A stretch of DNA of 64,000 nucleotides from Hyphomicrobiales bacterium (lineage in GTDB: Bacteria > Pseudomonadota > Alphaproteobacteria > Rhizobiales > HXMU1428-3). The position numbers and the translations under genes were made by a program. The DNA is taken from positions 1 to 64,000 of the forward strand of contig JAJFHX010000037.1 of the NCBI GenBank assembly GCA_021775425.1. The letters are read 5' to 3'. Shown here in pieces: positions 54,737 through 63,931 of this stretch; within the stretch, counting starts at the first letter, position 1; every line of letters starts with the position of its first letter. The notes under the pieces were generated by a model. The model had not been told where the DNA came from. It made no database searches and worked only from the letters and a program-made list of their open reading frames with translations.

Positions 54737-57700
54737 ATGAGTGGCGTCAGGTTTGTCTCAGTGATTGTTGCGGTGGTCTTTACTCTGTTGTGGGGGTCCA
54801 TTGTTGTTCATTCATGGCAGAAAAACAGAGAAGCACGGCAGATAGCTTATGCCGAACGTATTAAAGCTGAAAAGCTTGAAGTAAAACGTCTTGAAGAAGA
54901 AGCTGATCGCAAAGCAGAGCTGGCCAGGAAAAAAGCTGAAGAGATGAAGGCTGCTGCCCTTCAGGCTGAAAAGCGTAAAGTGGCTGAGCTGAAGATGGAG
55001 CAAAAGCTGGCCCATGCTGATGCTCTGGCGAATGCGGCCAACAAAGAATTTAACAAACATACCGATGTTCATTCAATCCCTCTTCCCCTCAGGAAAGACG
55101 CGATTGAGCCTGACGTGCTGGTCGCGGATAAGAAAGCTGAACCAGAAAAGGCTGGAGAGCAAGAAGTTGTTGTTGCTGTTTCAGACGAGGCTGAGAAGCT
55201 GCTAGCCACTAAGGTTGTTGAGGCCAAAGCACCTGAAAAATCAGTATCTGATAAAACAGAAGATCCGGTTACAGATAAACTTGATGTGGCAGATGCTCAT
55301 GAAAAGAGTGATGGTAAAAAACCTTTATGGGTGATCGCCGATGCTAATTCACCTGAATATGATGAGAGCAAAGCTGTCAGTGTCAGGCATTATGTCTGGA
55401 CTGTGCCGACTGGGAATGATCCTATTTATACGAACCATGTTGGCACCAAGATTGCCAAGATTGCGACCAAGATTAAAGGTGAAGCTGTTGAGGCTGCCGA
55501 TGTTGTTGGTGATAAGCTTGTTACAATTGCTGATGGTGTGAAAGAAAAAATAGTTGGTAAGCCTGTGTGGACTGTTCCAACGGGGGCGACACCTGAATAT
55601 GCCGGGCGCGATTATGAAACTGGTGTTGTGGCTGAGTGGAAGGTGCCTGATGCCAATGAGCCGGATTACGACACATCTAAAATTGTTGTCGCCAAGATTG
55701 AAGACAGGTTGTCTGATGTTATACCGCGCGGAAAAGATGACATTCAGAAAATAAAGAAAAAACGGACAGCGCTGGCCAAAGTTAAAAAAGAAACTATGAC
55801 TGAAGTTGTCGATGAGCGAATTGAAACTGACAATATTGAAGAAGGCGGCGTTACTGAAGTTACCGGTAACAATCGCTCTGTTGGTGAAGATTTGCTGCGG
55901 GATTTTGCGTCACGAGAGGACAGGGAAACAGCTGCTGGTAATGAGGTTGTGGCAGGCGGTAAAGATACGGCCCGACTTTCCAAAGATATGAAAACGGTGC
56001 CAGTGCGTAAATATGCGTGGTCTGTTCCTGACGGGGTGACACCACAATATGATGATAAGGTGATTGCTGAAGCAAAACCGGTTGAAAAAACCGCTCCTGA
56101 AAAAGTAGCTGAGAAAAAATCAATTGATGGTGTGAAGATTGCGGAAAATGTTACGGCTAAAAAAGCCGAGACTAAAGAGAAAGCGTTAGCTGCGACAACA
56201 GATGAACCACAGAAGAAGACATCAGAGAAAAAGACATCAGAGAAGAAGACCGAGGTTAAACTGGCCGATGCGAATAAGCCCATCTGGGTTGTGCCGACCG
56301 GGAACCAGCCTTTTACTTCAGTTGTCTCTCAGCTAGAGCGCGGGCTGGATAAAGTAGCTGATGTCGCCGTTGAGGCGGGCAGTGAAATTGCCGATAAGGT
56401 TGTTGCAATTGGTGACAATGTGAAAGAGGCGATTGCTGCGCCTAAGAAATGGGAAATACCAACCGGCGTGACACCTGGTGAAGATGAAACGGTTGTCGCG
56501 GCACTTGAGCCTGAAGTGAAGGATGCTGACAAAAAGCCGGTTGATACAATAACGCCCGCAGCTAAGTTACCTGCTAAAGCTCAAGACACAGACGCTCCAG
56601 CTAAAAAAGCAGAGGACGAGGAGCAGTCAGCTCAAAAAGCAGATGCTGATGAAGAGGGTGAAAATGAAGTTGTTTATTCTGCCAAAATGCAGGATTCCTC
56701 TGAGGATGAGCAGATTGCAGTTGCTGATGTGGATGACGCCGCTTCTGTGAAGGACGGCAAAATCAAGGATGTGGAATCAAAGGTCGAGAAAACAGTTGAA
56801 AAGACTGTTGGGCTTGTTTCTCGCATTATTAAAATGATTGCCGACCCTGCTGATAAAAAGACTGATAAAGCTGATTTAGATAATGACCCTTATAAAATTT
56901 CGCGCACGGATAAAGTGAGATTTGAAGCGATTAAAAACCTGATGATTGATCAGGTGGATTATAGCTTTTCCAATGTTGAAAAGGGTGAAGGTAAAATCGT
57001 CATTTCTGGTCGTTCACAAGCTGATGCCAAATTATCTTTTTATGTCGGGCCGCGTTATCTTGGTGATGCAGATGCCGATAGTGAAGGTAACTGGGACTTT
57101 TCCCGAGAGCTGTTCATTCCGCAGGGCAAACATATTATCCAGGCTCAGCAAATGAGTGATAGCGGGCTTTCTTTAGCGCGCAAGACATATCCGTTTGCTC
57201 AGTTGACGGCTGCAAAAGCACCTGAGGGGTATGATGGTGGTATTGGCATTGAGCTTGGCGATAAGGCGCTTGCCACACTCCGGAGTAAGTTGAAGAAAGA
57301 GGAAGGTTTGCTGTTGGCTAATGGTGCTGACAAAATTACAGAATCTGAACCTGAAATTTCCGTTTCGACACCTTTGCCTGTTAAAAAACCGGCCGATCTG
57401 CAAGAGACGAAAAGTGCTGTTAAAGAGAAGGTGATTAAGAAGGATATTGAGGTTGCTGCTGTTACGACGTCAATTGCTATTCCGCTGAAAAAACCGATGG
57501 CTGACACAGCGCCTCTAAAAGATGAAGTCAAGAATGCTGCTTTATTGAAAGCTGCTGATGACGAAGCCAAAAATGAAAAAGCGGCTGTAAAAGATGAGGC
57601 AGCTTCAATAGCTGATGTTGAAAAAGACACTGCTATTAAAGACACTGCTATTAAAGATGCCGCTAAGAAAGTTACTGACAATAATGATGCAGAAAAGAAG

Positions 57701-58306
57701 ATCGCTGCAATTGATGTTAAGCCTTTAAAGCAAGTGCAGACTAAAGTTGCTGATAAAGCTGAAGCCAAGATAGATGAAAAGGCTGCTAAAAAAGACGATG
57801 TAACTTTAGCTGATACACCTAAAGCAGATGCACCTAAATATTATGTTGTCCAAGCTGGGGATACACTTGGGAAAATTGCCAAGGAGACTTTGGGTGATGC
57901 GAAAAAATATAAGCTTATTCTCAAGCTAAACCCGAAGCTTAAAAGCGCTAATCTGATTTATCCAAAACAGAAGTTGCTCGTGCGCGGTGAGGCTGACGGG
58001 CAGGCTGAGATGGCTGATGCAGACAAAAAACCGATTAAGGTTGCAACGATTGCGGCTCCTATCAAAAAAGCAGTGGTTAAAAAAGAAGAAAAAGCTGAAA
58101 CCAAAAAGAGTGATACCAAGCCTGAAACTAAAACTATGACAGGTTCTGATTATGTTGTTCAGCAGGGTGATAGCCTCTGGAAAATTGCTAAGAAAATTTA
58201 TGGCAATGGTCAGAAATTCAGTGAGTTGATAAAACTGAACCCGAAACTTAAAAACAACCCCGGTGCTATTTATCCGAATTTAAAACTGAAAGTTAAAGCC
58301 GGGTAG
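54737..58306 (+). CDS. Giant LysM protein with seven WxVP-type repeats
   Basis: A 1189-residue envelope protein I cannot assign beyond its domains. A membrane anchor (about 6-25) leads to a Lys/Glu/Ala-rich coiled-coil stretch (30-100). Between 195 and 585 there are seven copies of a motif like W-x-V-P-[TD]-G-x-x-P-x-Y, with Trp at 198, 221, 278, 301, 428, 517 and 572. An Ig-like strand region (about 740-810; GEGKIVISGRSQADAKLSFY) and a long KDEA-rich linker follow. Two LysM domains close the protein (about 1034-1083 and 1138-1189). Probably a peptidoglycan-tethered spacer or scaffold. Low-complexity tracts contain short internal duplications. Confidence 0.85.
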   Translation: MSGVRFVSVIVAVVFTLLWGSIVVHSWQKNREARQIAYAERIKAEKLEVKRLEEEADRKAELARKKAEEMKAAALQAEKRKVAELKMEQKLAHADALANAANKEFNKHTDVHSIPLPLRKDAIEPDVLVADKKAEPEKAGEQEVVVAVSDEAEKLLATKVVEAKAPEKSVSDKTEDPVTDKLDVADAHEKSDGKKPLWVIADANSPEYDESKAVSVRHYVWTVPTGNDPIYTNHVGTKIAKIATKIKGEAVEAADVVGDKLVTIADGVKEKIVGKPVWTVPTGATPEYAGRDYETGVVAEWKVPDANEPDYDTSKIVVAKIEDRLSDVIPRGKDDIQKIKKKRTALAKVKKETMTEVVDERIETDNIEEGGVTEVTGNNRSVGEDLLRDFASREDRETAAGNEVVAGGKDTARLSKDMKTVPVRKYAWSVPDGVTPQYDDKVIAEAKPVEKTAPEKVAEKKSIDGVKIAENVTAKKAETKEKALAATTDEPQKKTSEKKTSEKKTEVKLADANKPIWVVPTGNQPFTSVVSQLERGLDKVADVAVEAGSEIADKVVAIGDNVKEAIAAPKKWEIPTGVTPGEDETVVAALEPEVKDADKKPVDTITPAAKLPAKAQDTDAPAKKAEDEEQSAQKADADEEGENEVVYSAKMQDSSEDEQIAVADVDDAASVKDGKIKDVESKVEKTVEKTVGLVSRIIKMIADPADKKTDKADLDNDPYKISRTDKVRFEAIKNLMIDQVDYSFSNVEKGEGKIVISGRSQADAKLSFYVGPRYLGDADADSEGNWDFSRELFIPQGKHIIQAQQMSDSGLSLARKTYPFAQLTAAKAPEGYDGGIGIELGDKALATLRSKLKKEEGLLLANGADKITESEPEISVSTPLPVKKPADLQETKSAVKEKVIKKDIEVAAVTTSIAIPLKKPMADTAPLKDEVKNAALLKAADDEAKNEKAAVKDEAASIADVEKDTAIKDTAIKDAAKKVTDNNDAEKKIAAIDVKPLKQVQTKVADKAEAKIDEKAAKKDDVTLADTPKADAPKYYVVQAGDTLGKIAKETLGDAKKYKLILKLNPKLKSANLIYPKQKLLVRGEADGQAEMADADKKPIKVATIAAPIKKAVVKKEEKAETKKSDTKPETKTMTGSDYVVQQGDSLWKIAKKIYGNGQKFSELIKLNPKLKNNPGAIYPNLKLKVKAG

Positions 58307-58343
58307 ATTTCTTCAATTTCATCTTCAACTGGTTTTTATGGTT

Positions 58344-58371
58344 GGGCAGGAAAAATTCCTGGCCCTTTATT
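58344..58371 (+). terminator. Rho-independent terminator after the LysM gene
   Basis: GGGC-AGGAA (58344-58352) pairs with TTCCT-GCCC (58356-58365) with one bulged G and a 3-nt loop, followed by TTTATT. It lies 38 nt past the stop. Confidence 0.65.
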
Positions 58372-58657
58372 GTGTTTGTGGCTTGCAAAGCCTTGAAAAA
58401 CATCTGACATAACCATAAGTAAAAACAGTTGGTTTCTCTGCCATTCTTTTTATTTTCTGATAGGATGCGCCGAACTGAATTAATTTTGTCCTCTGCATTT
58501 GTGAATAACAATCTGATTTCAGGAGCTTTCGTTCGCCCGGTATTCGCCGGGCTTGTTCTGGCCGGATATTTCTGATCTTTTTGCCCTGGATTATAATAAG
58601 ACTATAAGCTGATTAATAATATAGCTCTATAATAGATAAAAGGTAATTGCTGCCCTT
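58372..58657. other. Upstream region of the Atm1-type exporter
   Basis: No gene is seen. A perfect 6-bp G+C hairpin, GCCCGG-tattcg-CCGGGC, lies at 58535-58552 without a following T-run. The last 80 nt before ATG 58658 are AT-rich. Confidence 0.35.
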
Positions 58658-60496
58658 ATGCGACGGAAAAACAGACTGAATGGCACTGACCCTGAACAGG
58701 AGGTCGTTGACCCTGTTTCCGTTTTCAGATCATTGCTCCCTTTTGCCTGGCCGGAAGGGCGACCGGATCTAAAAATCAGGATTATCATCGCTTTTGCCGC
58801 CTTGCTGGCTGCAAAATTTGTCACCGTGGCTGTGCCCTTTGCTTATAAAGAGGCCGTCAATGCGCTCGACCAGCTTTATGGACAATCGGAAATTGTTGCG
58901 CTGGGGCTGGTGCCGATTGCGCTTATTCTTTCCTATGGTTTTGGGCGCATTATGATGATTGTGTTTAATGCGCTTCGGGATGGATTATTTATTCGGGTTG
59001 GCCAGAATGCGGTTCGCTCAATCTCAGTTGATGCGTTTCGGCATTTGCACAATCTTTCGCTCAGGTTTCATCTTGAACGGCGCACAGGAGAGCTCAACCG
59101 CGTTGTAGCACGGGCCAACACGGCGATAGAGCTGATCATTCGTATGGGTGTGCTTAATTTTTTGCCAACAGTGCTTGAACTCTTTCTGGTGTTTTCAATT
59201 TTTGCGGTGATGTTTGGCTGGGAATATGTAGCGGTTTTGCTGCTTACTTTGCTTGCCTATATTTATTTTACCATAAAGGCCAGTGACTGGCGGATTGATA
59301 TTCGCCGGGATATGAACAACGCTGATAATGAAGCGGGGTCGCGTTCAGTTGACAGCTTGCTCAACTATGAAACCATTAAATATTTTGGCAATGAAGAAAT
59401 GGAAGCCACTCGTTTTGACAAGGTGATGGCCGGTTATGAAAAAGCGGCATCGCGAACTTTCATTTCTCTTGGTGTGCTGAATGCGGGGCAGGCGGCGATA
59501 TTCACCATTGGATTGACGATCTGTATGCTCATGGCTGCGCAGGGGGTTGTCAGCAAGCAATTTACGCTTGGCGATTTTGTGATGATCAATGCGTTGCTTA
59601 TTCAATTGCAAATTCCGCTTAATTTTCTTGGCATGGTTTACAGGGAAATTAGACAGGCGCTGGTTGACCTTGAAAATCTTTTCGGGTTGTTGGCCAAATA
59701 CCCGGAAATTGTTGATGTACCCGGGGCCAAACCATTAGAGGTTACGGAAGGGGAAATTGAATTTAAGAATGTCAAATTTGCTTATGATCCGAAACGGCCG
59801 ATTTTAAAAGATGTGAGTTTTGTTGTGCCAGCAGGCAAGATGACTGCGATTGTTGGCCCTTCGGGCGCGGGGAAATCGACCATATCGCGAGCATTGTTCA
59901 GGTTCTATGATTTAGCGAGCGGCGAGATTACCATTGACGGGCAGGACATTCGCCGCGTCACTCAAAAAAGTCTTCGTGCGGCGATTGGTATGGTGCCGCA
60001 GGATACTGTTCTGTTTAACGAAACGATTTTTTATAACATTGCCTATGGGCGCCCGGATGCGAGCCGGGAAGAGGTACTGGAAGCTTCGCGCATGGCGCAG
60101 ATTGATGGATTTATAAATCAATTGCCCGATGGTTATGATACCCATGTAGGTGAGCGGGGGTTAAAACTTTCCGGCGGTGAAAAACAGCGGGTCGCGATCG
60201 CCAGAACGATATTAAAGGGGCCGCCAATTTTGATGCTCGATGAGGCCACGAGTGCCTTAGACAGTTTTACCGAAAAAGAAATACAAGGGGCCCTTGACCA
60301 GGTGGCGCGCGAGCGGACAACGCTGGTGATTGCACACAGACTTTCGACAGTCATTCACGCGGATGAAATTCTTGTGCTTTCAAAAGGGCAGATTGTTGAA
60401 AGGGGCCGGCACGAGGCTTTGATTGAAAAAGGCGGAGTTTATGCTGATCTCTGGCGTCAGCAACGTGAAAAACGTAAAGAAGATGTGCCCGTTTAA
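58658..60496 (+). CDS. Atm1/HMT1-type ABC exporter
   Basis: A 612-residue half-transporter fusing six membrane helices to an ATPase. Walker A GPSGAGKST is at about 399, signature LSGGEKQRVAIART at about 505 and Walker B ILMLDEATSALD at about 525. The N-terminus (LLPFAWPEGRPDLKIRI) and EAVNALDQLYG segment are characteristic of the ABCB7/Atm1 group, which exports glutathione-linked sulfur or metal conjugates. The homodimer would sit in the inner membrane. The Atm1 role is inferred from family resemblance. Confidence 0.92.
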   Translation: MRRKNRLNGTDPEQEVVDPVSVFRSLLPFAWPEGRPDLKIRIIIAFAALLAAKFVTVAVPFAYKEAVNALDQLYGQSEIVALGLVPIALILSYGFGRIMMIVFNALRDGLFIRVGQNAVRSISVDAFRHLHNLSLRFHLERRTGELNRVVARANTAIELIIRMGVLNFLPTVLELFLVFSIFAVMFGWEYVAVLLLTLLAYIYFTIKASDWRIDIRRDMNNADNEAGSRSVDSLLNYETIKYFGNEEMEATRFDKVMAGYEKAASRTFISLGVLNAGQAAIFTIGLTICMLMAAQGVVSKQFTLGDFVMINALLIQLQIPLNFLGMVYREIRQALVDLENLFGLLAKYPEIVDVPGAKPLEVTEGEIEFKNVKFAYDPKRPILKDVSFVVPAGKMTAIVGPSGAGKSTISRALFRFYDLASGEITIDGQDIRRVTQKSLRAAIGMVPQDTVLFNETIFYNIAYGRPDASREEVLEASRMAQIDGFINQLPDGYDTHVGERGLKLSGGEKQRVAIARTILKGPPILMLDEATSALDSFTEKEIQGALDQVARERTTLVIAHRLSTVIHADEILVLSKGQIVERGRHEALIEKGGVYADLWRQQREKRKEDVPV

Positions 60497-60646
60497 GCTG
60501 GAAATGGCTTTGGTTTTCTATCTGGTTTCAGACTTTGGCTCATGCGAATGCCGGATTTAGTTGGAAAGTGGTTGTGTTGGTGTTAAGTGTTTTTTGTCCA
60601 ATACGGAAGTTTGGAAAATTGGTGTTAAATATTCAAGAGGTTTGCC

Positions 60647-61360
60647 GTGTCTGATCACAATAGTATTATGGATAGTCTGGAAACTGTGTTGGTGCCGGTG
60701 CATCGGGACGGGCATAAGTTTGTCGCGATCGCTGCTATACTCACCCTGATATTATTCTGGTTATGGTCACCGCTTGGCTGGATTTTTTCTATCATTACGA
60801 TCTGGGTTGTTTATTTCTTTCGTGACCCTGAGCGGGTGACACAAACACGTGAAGGGCTGATCGTTGCGCCGGCTGATGGGAAAATAACTGGTGTTGATGA
60901 GGTTTTGCCACCAAAAGAACTTGGCCTCGGCGATGATCCATTGATGAGGATTTCTACATTTCTTTCGATCTTTGATGTGCATATACAAAGAGCGCCGGTG
61001 GCTGGGGACATTAAAGAAATTGTTTATACGCCCGGATTGTTTGTGAATGCGGTGCTTGATAAGGCCAGTGAAGATAATGAACGTAATGGTGTTGTTATTG
61101 AAGACCTCAAGGGGAACCGGGTTGGCGTTGTGCAGATTGCGGGTTTGATCGCACGGCGTATTCTATGTTTTGTGAAAGAAGGAGAGGCTATTGGTGTTGG
61201 GGAACGCTATGGTCTCATTCGTTTTGGCAGCCGGGTTGATGTTTATTTACCAAAAGGGGTTTCGCCGATGGTCTCTGTCGGGCAAAAGGCAATTGGCGGA
61301 GAAACGATATTTGCTGATATGCGCTCAGATGAAGGCGAAAGAGAAGCTCGCACACATTAA
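60647..61360 (+). CDS. psd: Phosphatidylserine decarboxylase proenzyme
   Basis: Psd converts phosphatidylserine to phosphatidylethanolamine. The 237-residue form is the short type common in alphaproteobacteria. Self-cleavage at Gly-Ser within LIRFGSRVDVYLP (about residue 192) should produce the pyruvoyl cofactor. A membrane anchor lies at about 23-55, and STFLSIFDVHIQRAPVAG is a family motif. It starts at GTG with AAGAGG six bases upstream. It is followed by pssA, the preceding step in the pathway. Confidence 0.95.
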   Translation: MSDHNSIMDSLETVLVPVHRDGHKFVAIAAILTLILFWLWSPLGWIFSIITIWVVYFFRDPERVTQTREGLIVAPADGKITGVDEVLPPKELGLGDDPLMRISTFLSIFDVHIQRAPVAGDIKEIVYTPGLFVNAVLDKASEDNERNGVVIEDLKGNRVGVVQIAGLIARRILCFVKEGEAIGVGERYGLIRFGSRVDVYLPKGVSPMVSVGQKAIGGETIFADMRSDEGEREARTH

Positions 61361-61442
61361 TTTGTGGTGCATGATATAATGGATTTGCTGCATTTACGTA
61401 CTATCGGGCGCTTGTTTTGTTCAATTGTTGGCACTATCCTGA

Positions 61443-62507
61443 GTGGGGGCCTTATGTGGTGGGGTATCGGATCTGAAGCAAGCTGATTGCTTTGATTTTG
61501 AAGGAGATATCGAGCTGGATCAGAATAACGATAAAAAACGGCCTAAAGCTGTGTTTGTTGCTGACAAAGAAACAATGGCTGAAGCCAGCAAAAATGGCGC
61601 CATTGCCGGGGCCGAAGAAACACAACTGAATGGTGATAAAAAACTGGTCGGTAATAAAAAACCGGCAAGTGAAGCTTCATCGACGGCTGCTAAACCCAGG
61701 CGCAGGTTCCTGTTGCGCCGCCGTGAGCGGCGTGTGCCGCTTCGTGCGCTCATTCCAAATGTTATCACCCTAACGGGCCTTAGTGCCGGGCTGACATCTA
61801 TTCGCATGGGTGTTGACGGGCGGATTGAACTGGCGATTGGTTTGATTGTTCTGGCGGCGTTTCTTGATGCGCTTGATGGCCGGGTGGCTCGTTTGCTGAA
61901 AGCGTCTTCCAAATTCGGGGCTGAGCTCGACTCGCTGGCTGACTTTGTTAATTTTGGTGTTGCGCCGGCTATTTTATTATTTACCTGGGGTCTGAATGAC
62001 CTGAAAAGCCTTGGCTGGATTTCCGCTCTGGCTTTTGCGATTGCCGCAGCTTTGCGGCTGGCGCGCTTTAATGTGGCACATGATAACGAGACACTGGCCA
62101 AGTGGAAGGTGCGGTATTTTGAAGGGGTGCCAGCACCTGCTGGTGCGATGCTTGTGATGTTACCGCTTTATCTGCATCAGGGTGGGTTTGAATTTTTTAA
62201 ATCGATGCCGCAATTAACAGCACTTTATATGCTGATTATTGCCGGTTTGATGGTGTCTCACCTGCCGACATTTTCGGGAAAACTGCTTGGATTGCGGATT
62301 AAGCTTAGTTATGCGATGCCGATTACAGCGGCGGGTGTGCTTGTTGCTGCGATTTTGTTTACCTATCCCTGGGTCACGTTATGTGTGATCTGTTTTCTTT
62401 ATATGGCCATGCTGCCACTTGGGTTTCTTGTCTATCAGAGGGACCTGGCGCGGCTTGGTGAAAATGGTGAATTTGAAGAACCGGTCAATGAGACGTCCTC
62501 CGACTGA
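61443..62507 (+). CDS. pssA: CDP-diacylglycerol-serine O-phosphatidyltransferase
   Basis: PssA makes phosphatidylserine from CDP-diacylglycerol and serine, feeding Psd. The CDP-alcohol motif is DALDGRVARLLKASSKFGAE followed by LDSLADF; about eight membrane helices follow from residue 100. The N-terminal 90 residues are polar and basic, longer than usual. Start is uncertain: GTG 61443 is the frame limit but lacks a ribosome site, whereas AAGGAG at 61501-61506 sits eight bases before an in-frame CTG (61515); ATG 61575 is next. Context with psd makes the function secure. Confidence 0.93.
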   Translation: MGALCGGVSDLKQADCFDFEGDIELDQNNDKKRPKAVFVADKETMAEASKNGAIAGAEETQLNGDKKLVGNKKPASEASSTAAKPRRRFLLRRRERRVPLRALIPNVITLTGLSAGLTSIRMGVDGRIELAIGLIVLAAFLDALDGRVARLLKASSKFGAELDSLADFVNFGVAPAILLFTWGLNDLKSLGWISALAFAIAAALRLARFNVAHDNETLAKWKVRYFEGVPAPAGAMLVMLPLYLHQGGFEFFKSMPQLTALYMLIIAGLMVSHLPTFSGKLLGLRIKLSYAMPITAAGVLVAAILFTYPWVTLCVICFLYMAMLPLGFLVYQRDLARLGENGEFEEPVNETSSD

Positions 62508-62652
62508 CCTTTTTCGATATTTGATCTGCAGACTTACCATTCTGACATAATCCAGAAAAATTTTAAAAATTTTGAAACTCAGGCTCTGTTTTTACGTTTC
62601 TTTTATAAGCACTTCTTTTTCTAAAGGGGTGTTCTATGAAAAGGAGAACGTT

Positions 62653-63084
62653 ATGAGAGTATTATTGAATTCAATATTTGCGACTTTTATCACGATTGCG
62701 CTTGGTTTTGGGGTATCTGCTGCCTATTCAGCGCATCATAAGGGGCTTAAAGTCATGGGTGAAGACCAGGATGTTTCGTCTGGTACTGTGACGGCGTCTA
62801 AGATTATGGCTGATAAAAACGGCTGGCTGGTTGTGCACCGGACAGATGATAAAATGAAGCCTGGCCCTGTTGTTGGTTATTCGCCGCTTAAAGCCGGTGA
62901 GAATACCAATGTCACCGCGATTTTAACCGAGCCGGTTAAAAAAGGTGAAAAACTGATGCTGATGTTACATGCCGAGGATGGCGGTACCAAAACGGGTATA
63001 TTTGAATATACCCTCGGGGCGAAAGAAGATGGCCCTGTAAAAGTTGATGGCAAGCTGGTGATGACTGTGATTACGGCAAAATAA
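62653..63084 (+). CDS. DUF7282-like small secreted protein
   Basis: A 143-residue exported protein. A signal peptide (about 1-26) precedes a beta-sandwich-like domain whose pattern (SSGTVTASKIMADKNGWLVVHR ... PGPVVGYSPL ... MLMLHAEDG) resembles DUF7282, found in archaeal and bacterial surface proteins. Function unknown. The frame is open from 62572, but ATG 62653 has AAGGAG at 62641. Confidence 0.75.
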   Translation: MRVLLNSIFATFITIALGFGVSAAYSAHHKGLKVMGEDQDVSSGTVTASKIMADKNGWLVVHRTDDKMKPGPVVGYSPLKAGENTNVTAILTEPVKKGEKLMLMLHAEDGGTKTGIFEYTLGAKEDGPVKVDGKLVMTVITAK

Positions 63085-63110
63085 CCAGCTAGAAGAATGA
63101 ATAAAAATCG

Positions 63111-63184
63111 CTGGTAAGCACAGCTTGCCAGACTTGTCATCGGGCTGTCCGTTTTCTCCTCGGTACTTAGACGGGCAGCCTTTG
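63111..63184. terminator. Two stacked hairpins between convergent genes
   Basis: CTGGTAAGC-aca-GCTTGCCAG (63111-63131, one wobble) is followed by GGCTGTCCGT (63143-63152) pairing with ACGGGCAGCC (63171-63180, one wobble) and a short TTT. Placed between the DUF7282-like gene and convergent radC, they probably end transcription from the left. Confidence 0.5.
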
Positions 63185-63225
63185 ACCGTTTATAGATTGT
63201 TTAAGTGATATTTAAACTGCTGAGA

Positions 63226-63924
63226 TTAAATCAGCTGGAGTTGTTTTAAGCTTGCGTGCCCATCACGGCCGATGATCAGATGATCCAGAACCAGAATGCC
63301 GATTTTATCCAGCGCATCGATAATTTCTTTGGTCATGCTGATATCTGCCCGCGAAGGGGTCGGGTCGCCTGAGGGGTGGTTGTGAAGCAGGATAATGGCG
63401 GTTGCGCCAACATCCAGACAGCGGCGCACAACTTCCCGCACATAAACGGGGGTGTGGTCGATTGTTCCCTCAGCCTGCACTTCGTCGGCGATGATCTGGT
63501 TGCGTTTATCAAGAAAAATGATGCGAAACTGTTCTCTTTGCTGGTGAGCCATGGCAACGGTGCAATAGCTGATCATCTGGTTCCAGGAGCTGATGATTTC
63601 CTTTTTTTCAAGGTTTGACTGCATCAGGCGAAGGGCTGAAGCTTTAATCAGTTTGATTTCTGTAATCACAGCATCTCCGACGCCGTTTACCTCTTTGAGG
63701 CGGGTTTCTGAGGCGTTGAGGACTTCTGAAAAACTGCCGAATTTTTCCAATAATAATTTAGCGAGTGGTTTGGTGTCTCTTCTTGGGATGGCGCGAAACA
63801 GGATTAGTTCAAGCAGTTCATAATCCGGCATGGCTTCAGTGCCAGATTTCAGGAAACGCTGGCGTAACCTTGTGCGATGTCCCTGATAATGTTGCTGGTT
63901 CTGACTGTCCTTAAACTCCCCCAT
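63226..63924 (-). CDS. radC: RadC-family JAMM-domain protein
   Basis: A 232-residue protein of the RadC family. N-terminal helix-hairpin-helix region ([19 protein letters not shown]) and a C-terminal JAMM metalloprotease-like site: Glu in AEGTIDH and the zinc motif [17 protein letters not shown] (about 177-193). The role in DNA repair proposed for E. coli RadC is disputed; biochemical function is unknown. It follows map on the minus strand, an arrangement common in alphaproteobacteria. Confidence 0.94.
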   Translation of the reverse strand: MGEFKDSQNQQHYQGHRTRLRQRFLKSGTEAMPDYELLELILFRAIPRRDTKPLAKLLLEKFGSFSEVLNASETRLKEVNGVGDAVITEIKLIKASALRLMQSNLEKKEIISSWNQMISYCTVAMAHQQREQFRIIFLDKRNQIIADEVQAEGTIDHTPVYVREVVRRCLDVGATAIILLHNHPSGDPTPSRADISMTKEIIDALDKIGILVLDHLIIGRDGHASLKQLQLI

Positions 63925-63931
63925 GGTGCTT

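Noticed and set aside
55744-57768. Long antisense frames (179 and 189 codons) inside the LysM gene
   Set aside because: Ser/Phe/Ala-rich shadows of Lys/Glu/Ala codons on the coding strand.
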